Origin: Porogramme epimiltina
Lineage: Eukaryota; Basidiomycota; Agaricomycetes; Polyporales; Polyporaceae
Length of the DNA stretch: 28,519 nucleotides
Assembly: GCA_900155495.1 (NCBI GenBank)
Contig: FTLJ01001374.1
Span: 1-28,519 of the forward strand
Reading direction: 5' to 3'
Part shown: positions 18,915 through 28,519 of the stretch, piece after piece
How the letters are laid out: the number at the start of each line of letters is the position of its first letter
Position numbering within the stretch: the stretch's first letter is position 1
Notes under the pieces: generated by a model
Databases searched by the model: none
What the model saw: only the letters and a program-made list of their open reading frames with translations
Told to the model about the DNA's origin: nothing
Position numbers and translations under genes: made by a program

Positions 18915-21900
18915 TCAAGAGTCATGTGAGATCTCTGCACATCGCATATCTTCCCGGAACTCATCGAAGATCCATTGATACTCACTCCCCTGCAGTGCTC
19001 CCAGCTGCTCCTTCTTGTATCTTGAGAGAGAATCATACCATTCCTTGTCATAGAAGGTGATAGGAAGGTTGCGTGGGGGTTCACGGGTGCTGTTCGTGGA
19101 TCCAGCCACCCTCAAGGCAGGAAGGGCGCCGCGGTTGTTGAAAACGCCTTCCCAATACCTCATAGCATCCACGGCAGCCATTGCGTGACTAACTTCCTTG
19201 GGACGCCAAGGCATGAACCTTCTGCGACGAACCTCCCGGCCGTATTGATCCAAGTATTCGTCTTCAGAGCTCATGCATGCGGGGCCCCCCGTTTCGAGAT
19301 ACCATGTGAGGGCCTGATTCATCCGCTTCGCACGACCCCTTGGTTCCTTCTTCTTCGCGACATTATCGGCGATATCAATACGTCTCTGGTGTTTCTGAAA
19401 CAGATATAAACAATCATCCTCATCAGCATAAGACGGTAGACACCTACGTGACGCCGGTTTACATCCAACTTCGCCTTTGCGATCTTCTTGTTGTACTCGT
19501 CAATGTTTCGACCTAGGGCCGCCTCCTCGGTTTCGCCGTCCCTAGGCAGCTGCTTCCTCCAGACCTGGATCCCCCGGTCGATTTTGTCGACGACAAGACA
19601 AAATAAGTAGTCTTCAATCCCTGTAATGGTTTTCCCGCGGGCTACGCAATCGGCAATAAACAGGTCGGTGAGCATCTCGAAGATGTCCCGATTCCACCTG
19701 CATGTCTTCCAGGTTCTGCCAATGTGAAGCGGAAGATCATCTACGACTGGCCCAGGGCCTTTCTCTTCTTCGTATGCGTCCACCTCCTTCTGCGTAGCGT
19801 GCTTTCGAGTGCACCACGCATGATCCGAGTCGATTCCGAACTTGGTTTCGAGCAAGTGCCGGAGGATCATCTACGGATAAATCAGAAAACGTATGTTCTC
19901 GATATGGGAAGACTTACCATAAGCATCAGGCGTTGCTTGGGAGACGGCATGATGCCGACCTGGACAGTGGACACCATCTACTATCGGCGGGAGATCGCGG
20001 TACTTCTTCGTCTTTCCCGGAAGTTTGTATCTCGTCTAACAAATGTTCACTATAATTAGTTTCATTCTCAGTTTGTACCAGAACTAGAATACGTACCACC
20101 GCTACTCGCATTGTCTGGACAGTGTGGTACTGATTGGGGGGGCAAGGGGGAGGGCTGTCCATTTCCATGCGATCGACCGATTCATGACAGTGTGGGACTA
20201 AACGTGACTTCCGCTCCTCCTCGCCCTGGGCTTTGACAACGTGTGATGGATTGTACAAACTAGCTGAGGGTCGGATACGAGGGGATGGGGCTGCATAAGA
20301 TCCTTCTGCATATGAAAGCCCTGGAGATGAAGGACCTGCGGGTAGATACGTGTGTAATGAGTGTGTCCAGCCCCTCGGGAGTGGGTGGTGCCTCGAAAAT
20401 ACGGTCACCCTGGTAAAACCGTTGCTGTTAAATCTGATCCATTAACGAGTATGTGGAGGACTTACAGAACTAGAGTCTCCGCAGTCTGAAGGCATACGTA
20501 TTGGACACATCAACTCTCCACGCGACGACTCTGTTGAGTGGTACGGGGAAGAACTGCGGGTAATCCTTTCCTTCCCCTTCGCGACTCTTGCATCATTGGG
20601 TGCTCCAACAGCATTCTGCTAACGAAGTTCATGAGCCCGGGTGCTGGGACAATGTTGTTCACATTTACCTCATGCGAAGAAGGGACTCTCCACCGGTATC
20701 TCACGGTTCGTTGCGGGGCTTCGCGCAGTTCAAGATGAGGGTGAGTAAGGAAGGCGCCTGGCATCGTTGTGTAGACGTGGCTGGGCCCCTGAAAATGCTC
20801 CTCGTGTAGTGGGGACATTATCTGGAAGAAAATTTCCATACCTCATGTTCAACTTTGGGCTTGCACATTGCTTGGAATGTGGGAAGCTGATCGTCAATTA
20901 CTTGAGGCCGTCGTGAGCGGCGTATCCCGGTGTACTCGGCATAGCCACCCTCTGTGTCGGAGTCGTCGTCCTACATAATATTCGAAAGTGAGGATCCACT
21001 GGTTTGTGTGACAAACAGATGCACTGTAGTCTGGGCATCTCCACGTGGTATGGGTCTTGCTCTTCAGCGGGAGAGATGTCTCTGCTCTTCGAGAATTCCG
21101 CTGTTCAGATACCACCACAGTAGTCCTATGTACGCGCTGTCATAGATTGAAAGTTGTGTCAATGCTGCACCCAGTGAAACGGGCACGACAACTTTTCATA
21201 CCTTGTCAGTAGTATCCATTGAGCGGCGTGGAGAAGGGTTCATGATGACATTATTGGCGCCATCGTTAATCTGTGCCTGACAGTGCTGGCGGGTGAGAAC
21301 GGTTAATTTGGAGGCTTGATGAGTGCACTCACGGGAGGCGGGTTGCACTGCGTCCGAGGACCACTGACAGTGGCTGGGGAAGTCTCGGAGACTGAATGAG
21401 GGGTGGAGCGAGATGTCGGTAGAAATGGGGCTACGGAAACAGAAGTACTGGGATGGTTGGGTAGGGATCGCGCAGGTATAATGGGTACTGAGGGTGCGGA
21501 TGTAGGCTGCGACGATAGCGCATTGCGAATGCGAATACGATCGGCCTCAAGCTCGTCACGTCCTTTCTTCAGTTCATCGAGCTTCTTCTGCAAATCGATG
21601 CGTATACTCTCCTGTTCTGCATGCGTGCGGGTTGTCTCCTCTGTCAGCTCACTGCGCGCGTCCGCTAGCTGCCTGCGCTCGTCCGCTAGATGTCTACGCT
21701 CCTCCTCCAGAGCTCGCATTTGTGCTTCGTGTTCAGTATGCCATTCTTGGCGTTGCTGCTCTTGTTGTCGGTGTTGCAAGGCCAATTCATTCCTTAATTC
21801 TTCGCATTTTCTGAGTTCAGCGTCGAGTTGCGCGCGTTCTTGGACTTTGGATTGCTCCATTGCCTTCCACGCATCATTCATCTCCTGATCTTTTACGGAC

Positions 21901-23855
21901 CATTGTTGAGTGAGTTGATCGTGGGATTGTCGAAGGATGAGAACATCTTTCTCTAGATTGACCACCTTAGCCTGTGCCGCAACGTGCTCCTGTTGGCTGT
22001 TACGGAGTTCGGCCTGCCGAGTTTCAACCAGCTATCCCACAATGAGTGAATTTGTCGATATTGAATTTGTGTTCAGTCTCACCGCACGAAGGGACACAGC
22101 TTCTTCCCTTAATTGATTGTTTTCTTCCCGTAGGGCACTAGAGTGGTCTGCTCAATACATTCAGTCCCGGTCTCCTGATCCCGCTCGTCAATTGACGAGC
22201 CGGTCTCTGGAGGTCGGAATACCAGTCACGTGCAAAGGCCCCGGGCAAATCGTGTAGTAAGGCGCTTATTTTGTGTTTCTAAATAGAGAGAAAAATGGAA
22301 AGCCCAACTATGGATTCGAACCCTCGACCTTTTGTTTCCTGATCCATGACTTCACCAACTGAGCCACTAGTCCTTTCATATATGTATATGTAGTATCAAT
22401 ATATCACCACTTTTTGGTCCCCTTCCCGGGTCTTATAGGGCGCCTCCCCCCTTGCTCCCGGCGCCCAGATACCGGGTGCACTCCGATCTCCGGATACCGC
22501 TCCCGACATCAGCCTGCCCCCGGCCTCTGGACACCGACAACCTCCCGGTCTTCCCCCTTTCGGTCGACGATTAGTGCTCGAACTACCCAAACAGTAACTT
22601 CGTTAGCAGTGCATACACAGTACGGCCCTCCCCGTCCCGGTACCCAGATGCAGGGGGGCCGGTATCCGGATCCCGGGGGTCTGCCCGATATGTGGATGCC
22701 GGGGGGCGAGGGAAGGCGCCCAATGAGATCTGGGGACCAGGTCCAAAAAGTGGTCATATATTCCTTGCGCTGTCATAGTTATCGAAGGCCTAGTGGCACA
22801 GTTGGTACAGTGTGGGATAGTGAAGCTGGCAGTCGGGGGTTCGAATCAGTGGCTTGGTTTTCTATTTTGCTTTCTGCTCGGAGACACAAAATAAGCGCCT
22901 TGCTACTGGATTTGGCTAGGGCTCTTTCACGTGACTGGTATTCCGGCCTCGCGAGACCGGCTCGTCAAATTGACCACCAGTATCGCGAGACCGCGACTGA
23001 ATCCCCTCGGTCTGCTTCGATAATACGGACGGGGATTCCGCTTCGGATAGCTTGAGGTTCCTTCAACACAGAGACAGATGAGCTCTAAATTCGATTGACA
23101 TACAATAAAATACCTACATCGTCATCGCGGGGTCTACCGCGCCTTCCATCGTTGTTGCTACTAGATGACGAGCTTTGGCTATGGTGTTGTACGCTTCGAT
23201 GGGGACGGGGAATGCAGACGGAACGGACCCGTGGAGTCGAATCATCTTGCATGTTGATGTCTCGAGCAGACGATCCTCGGCGGGATGGCGATGATTGCAA
23301 TGATTCCACAGTAAGACCAAGCGAGTTTCTGAAAGGGTGAGGGAGAGGAGACAGCATTGATGGGATAATAGCTGGTGGGGCGCCCTGTGGTACTGCCGAC
23401 AATGAATAGTCTTGTCGAGAGGCGTAAGAAGGTGCTGGACTGGGTACAGATGCATCGTAAGGTGGGGGCAAGGCCGGACTTGGGTTCAGGATATTCATGG
23501 AGTTATCAAGGGTATCCGTCAAGCCGCTTGGGGAAGCTGCTGAGGCAGGCCGAAGATTGTTGACGGTGCCACTACTTCCTCCGGACTCGAGTGAGTAGAA
23601 TGAGGTCGTCGACGGTGCGGGGCTCACGGCTAGAAGAGAGCCAGAAGGCCGGAGGACAGGATGTGAAGTTCGTTGGGCGTGGGGATGAGATTTGTAGCGA
23701 GGCTCCTCCGGGGCAGGGGAAGAGTGGGGTGTGTTCTGAGCTGAGTAGAAGACATCGTCCTGTGACATGTTACCGTCATCATCGTCCTCTATAGTTGATT
23801 GGGCCGTCGCGAGGTGACGTGCTCGGCTGCGAGAACCCGAGTGTAGCGAGTACAT
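18915..23855 (-). CDS. Fourteen-exon coiled-coil hypothetical protein with a transposable insertion in intron 1
   Basis: Exons: 23855-23114, 22147-22083, 22031-21333, 21285-21202, 21136-21017, 20970-20842, 20788-20669, 20618-20466, 20409-20350, 20305-20261, 20225-20097, 20035-19918, 19870-19448 and 19394-18915. Introns are GT-AG; through exon 12 they join in phase (35-65 bp, except a 966-bp first intron). The N-terminus (MYSLHSGSRSRARHL) is Ser/Pro-rich and disordered. Residues about 250-440 form a long coiled coil (ALREENNQLREEAVSLRA, ALEEERRHLADERRQLADAR). The C-terminal 300 aa include HIGRTWKTCRWNRDIFEML and NLPITFYDKEWYDSL, which resembles multicopy Agaricomycete families. Exon 12 ends in phase 1 but exon 13 is open only in phase 0: a 1-2 nt lesion, an unrecognised splice, or a separate gene starting at ATG 19870. 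The total would be about 1120 aa. Function unknown. Confidence 0.68.
22183..22200. repeat. Perfect 18-bp palindrome inside the foldback arm
   Basis: GCTCGTCAATTGACGAGC reads the same on both strands. The matching place in the other arm (about 22964-22981) is diverged and no longer palindromic. Confidence 0.8.
22300..22376 (-). repeat. tRNA-derived head of SINE-like unit 1
   Basis: The minus strand carries a perfect A box (TGGCTCAGTTGG, 22366-22355) and a perfect B box (GGTTCGAATCC, 22322-22312) 32 bp apart. The T-arm bases flanking the loop do not pair well, so it is a tRNA-derived promoter and not a working tRNA. Confidence 0.75.
22786..22856 (+). repeat. tRNA-derived head of SINE-like unit 2
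   Basis: The plus strand carries a perfect A box (TGGCACAGTTGG, 22794-22805) and a B box with one mismatch (GGTTCGAATCA, 22838-22848), with a 32-bp spacer similar to unit 1. The T stem is degenerate. Confidence 0.72.
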
Positions 23856-26102
<2,247 letters not shown>

Positions 26103-26459
26103 GTGGCCCGGTTCTACGGCGCCGAGGAAGTCAAGTCCCGGCCAGTGTCCGTGACCACCCGCTGCGACCAGGATCGCCGGTACCCCTATGTGGAGAGCGT
26201 GGTTGGTGGAATGGCTATCCAGCCCTACGTCCATGATTGCACAGTCATCGTGATCCACGGGGAGCGCTTGACAAGTTACCTTGTGTTCTTCAGGGTAGAC
26301 CGTCTCCTTCCCAAGAACCGCTCTGCCTCTCGCATCTCGCACCTCTATTCCTGCATCCGTGGAGATGTTGTGGTGATGCGTCTAGAACCAGGGGGGAGGC
26401 GAGTGGTAAACATGCGTCACGGAGATCATGTGGCGGCAGGTCAAGTCGTGAAGGCGTGA
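26103..26459 (+). CDS. Hypothetical ORF, possibly the last exons of a gene
   Basis: A 118-codon frame opens at a GTG, with its first ATG at about 26211. Conserved-looking segments are VIVIHGERLTSYLVFFRVD, RLLPKNRSASRI and GDVVVMRLEPGGRRVVNMRH. This order loosely resembles short uncharacterised proteins I recall from Agaricomycetes, in which an LPxNxS segment is followed by GDxxVMR and VNMR. A donor-like GTGAGT falls at the end (26457). No good start or upstream exon was found, so it may be partial. Part of it (26302-26328) is shared with the dispersed repeat at 6932-6955, suggesting the repeat may derive from or include this gene. Confidence 0.35.
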   Translation: MARFYGAEEVKSRPVSVTTRCDQDRRYPYVESVVGGMAIQPYVHDCTVIVIHGERLTSYLVFFRVDRLLPKNRSASRISHLYSCIRGDVVVMRLEPGGRRVVNMRHGDHVAAGQVVKA

Positions 26460-26965
26460 GTGCTTTGATTTCATTTATCATTTCAGACCGGGCCACTGAC
26501 GCTTCTTGGTCTCGCGAGTGAGCTGCACTTGCGCGGCCGTCGGGGTAATCTCCCTCTGAAACTGGTGACCAGGATTGAACGAAGGTGCACTACTGAGCGC
26601 CAGGCCGTTGTTATGTGGAGGAAAATAGTGAGCGATGCGAGGAAAGAGGACATGCACACATCGAGGAAAAGAGTCGGAAGGAAGAGGGAATAGTCGAGTA
26701 GTGTAATACCACGCCATGATGCAGCTTTGTGATCAATATCGAGGCTGAAAGCAACGACGTGTGCAATGACTGAAACGCCCGAAAGGAAGGGGAGGGAGGG
26801 ATGGAAGCACCTTGCGAAAGAAACTGGGGTATGGACAAGAAAAAGGACCGGGACGGGATAGAATAGGGTGTGCAGTCCATTGCGGGGAGATGAAGATAGG
26901 GCGGAGGACGCTACTAACATCGCCCGCGTGCCCGCTCCTATCGCTCCTGAGTCGACCCACCCTCA
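26302..26965 (-). repeat. Dispersed repeat, copy 2 (inverted relative to 6590-6955)
   Basis: Read on the minus strand it shares the same ordered words as copy 1, with about 350 bp (roughly 26330-26690) absent from copy 1. A short minus-strand frame beginning ATGGCGTGGTATTAC (26717) is open here for 79 codons, but copy 1 has a stop after seven codons. Confidence 0.78.
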
Positions 26966-27900
26966 ACCTCCGCGTTGCAAGATGGAGCACGTCGGACCCA
27001 CTACGGGCGATGCCGAGGTGTCCCGGATGTAGACCCCATCGGCGAACACCTGCTCCACTGTGAGCACCGAGTTGCTCTCGGGGGAGGGTATTACACGAGC
27101 GGCCTTCGTTGCAGTGGAAATGGTGACGGGGACCTGCGGCGCCACAGCGGGGGTGATCACTAGGCAGAGTGGGCACGAGAACGCGGTGGTGGGATTCTAG
27201 AAGTGGCTGAAAGCACTTCTAATGGAGCATGTGGGAGCACGGCGCTACGAACAGCGCTTGCCAGGTAGATTCAAGGGTGCGCCGCAGTTCCCGCAGGTTC
27301 GGGTGTGCCTCAGGCGGGACACTTCCACCGCACTCCTGTTGCTGCCGCGCACTGTTGTGCTTGTGCTGGTGTTGGTGTCAATCCGCGCTGCTGGCATAGC
27401 CCGAGCGCTGGCGTAGCGCACGGCGTGCGGAACCTCTGGTCCTCTGGAAGGTTGAGCTGGGGCCCGGCAAAGCCGGACTCGGACACGGCGCAAGGTAAGC
27501 CGCCTGGGTGGGCGGGCTTGCTTGCGCTATGATTTTGGGACCAGGGGTTTATATAATGTCGTGAGCTGTACTTCGGGTGTGTCAATACAAAGATTTCGTT
27601 TTACTGAGCGTCTAGCGCAAGCATAGAGGGAGCGGTGGGTGGGGCAAAAGAAACTGTGTGTACGGAGAATGTGCGAGTTGGGAGAACGAGGCTGACGAGG
27701 ATGAGAGGGAGAAAACAGAGGAAAAATCGATGCGATCGCCTGCGGCGGGCATGGGCCGCCCGCGCGGGCGCTAGTCCGCTCGGCTGGACGTTGGGAGCAC
27801 GCGTCGCAGGCTCGGCCTGCGCCTGCACCAACTAAGTGATCGATGAGCCGGGAATGTGTGAGATTGTTAATACAACACGCGAGGGAGAGACGCACTTGGT
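26966..27900. other. Unassigned GC-rich sequence
   Basis: Frames on both strands are short and of biased composition. A minus-strand stretch ending near 27245 reads TCGNCGAPLNLPGKRCS, a possible zinc-ribbon relic, but nothing around it supports a gene. Confidence 0.35.
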
Positions 27901-27939
27901 TTGTGGCACTCATCGGGGCCTTTGCCCAAGCTGACTTTG

Positions 27940-28401
27940 ACGAAAGTTAGGACGTCTTCGGTGCAGAGCCACTCGGGAACGAGGATAGTGTGCACGGGCG
28001 TGAAATTTCCGATGCTGCCGATGCCCTGAGCACCGCCTCAGAAGCCGCCAGCGCCAAGGCGGGTTGAGGTCGGGAGGTCCTTATGAGCGAGATCTCCTGG
28101 CCCAAGGCCGCGTGTTCGCTCCTAATTGAGTCCAACTCTGTGCGAATCGCATCGATGAGCCAGTCACATTCTGCGATATCGCCCTCGGGCGTGGCGACGT
28201 ACTCTGAGAAGGCTGTCAGCATTCTGAAAATGTACAGCGGACAAAGGGTGGACGGACGGCGGACGCGGAAGTCGGGCGCGGTCGGATCTTGTTGCGCAAT
28301 TGGCGTTTCTCTTTGGAGGACATCTTCTTGTACTCCTCGGGTGTCGGTCGCCAGTCGTCGGGGCCAGCGGTGATGTGACGCAGGCCGGGAGGTCTGGTCA
28401 C
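27940..28401 (-). pseudogene. bZIP transcription-factor pseudogene
   Basis: On the minus strand the sequence reads DDWRPTPEEYKKMSSKEKR and QLRNKI, changes frame near 28270-28285, and resumes with FRVRR. After an intron-like gap come the heptads of the zipper (GDIAECDWLIDAIR, TELDSIRSEHAALGQEI). A third segment reads DLPTSTRLGAGGF, hits a TGA at 28040-28038 where Trp would fit, and continues as FTPVHTILVPEW. The NKI...FRVRR pattern is a bZIP basic region whose central invariant residues are scrambled by the indel. Basidiomycete bZIP proteins with this zipper and a PVHT tail are known to me from memory. At least one frameshift and one stop make it non-functional. It may continue past the window edge. 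Confidence 0.75.
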
Positions 28402-28519
28402 GGAACAAGTCGGGCAAGCTTGCGCGCGGGGAGCGGGAAAGGAGAGAGAGGGTGAGGCCGAAGGCCAAGGCGAGAGTGTTGGAACAAGCGAAGCAGGGTC
28501 GGACGGACAGCACAACGGG

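Larger units (their letters stand above)
22159..23002. mobile_element. Foldback of two inverted tRNA-headed SINE-like units
   Basis: The outer ends are inverted (ATTCAGTC at 22159-22166, GACTGAAT at 22995-23002). Similarity continues inward on both arms through CCGGCTCGTCAA, GTGACTGGTATTCC, ACACAAAATAAGCGCCTT, a tRNA-like head, CCACTTTTTGG and GGGCGCC. The arms are about 265-285 bp around a less similar GC-rich centre near 22590. Each arm holds a pol III type A box and B box reading outward from the centre. This could be two SINEs inserted head to head or one foldback element. It lies wholly within intron 1 of the coiled-coil gene, with its left edge about 11 bp from the splice acceptor. Confidence 0.82.

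Noticed and set aside
22300..22376. Functional tRNA gene
   Set aside because: A and B boxes are present but the T stem does not pair and the same unit is repeated with a shared non-tRNA tail, so it is a tRNA-derived repeat.
27222..27300. Zinc-ribbon fragment with two cysteine pairs
   Set aside because: Only about 17 residues, with no supporting sequence around it.

Overview
The window looks like transposon-rich DNA from a filamentous basidiomycete, probably an Agaricomycete. This is inferred from many 35-65 bp GT-AG introns, a Plavaka/CACTA-type transposase, a bZIP relic of a basidiomycete type, and two large genes resembling repetitive 'hypothetical protein' families of mushroom-forming fungi. 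The family assignments come from recalled motif patterns; no search was run. No rRNA, functional tRNA or CRISPR array was seen. The conserved cellular genes I recognise are only broken fragments.

Layout. (1) 45-6144 is a complete CACTA-superfamily DNA transposon. It has 8-bp terminal inverted repeats, a 3-bp CTA target duplication, subterminal TCACGA/TCGTGA repeats, and two divergent intron-containing genes: a five-exon transposase on the minus strand and a 193-aa coiled-coil protein on the plus strand. The subterminal motif recurs as a tandem pair in the promoter the two genes share, which suggests a second protein that binds both ends and promoter. (2) 6148-9430 is a patchwork: two hAT-like GC-rich ends facing away from each other, a dispersed repeat, a frameshifted fragment resembling Mediator subunit 14, and three minisatellites. 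(3) 9457-15290 holds two small intron-rich hypothetical genes, a purine-biased tract and a minisatellite of about 81-123 bp units. (4) 15296-23855 holds two large minus-strand genes: a 915-aa two-exon gene, and a 14-exon coiled-coil gene whose first intron contains an 844-bp foldback made of two inverted tRNA-headed SINE-like units. That gene has a reading-phase mismatch between exons 12 and 13. (5) 23856-28519 is mostly relics: an SR-protein-kinase fragment, a hypothetical ORF, the second copy of the dispersed repeat, and a bZIP transcription-factor pseudogene.

The best-supported functional unit is the CACTA element. Its transposase frame is open under the preferred splice model, its ends and target duplication are intact, and the accessory gene is complete. 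The two large genes at 15-24 kb also look intact or nearly so; their function is unknown.
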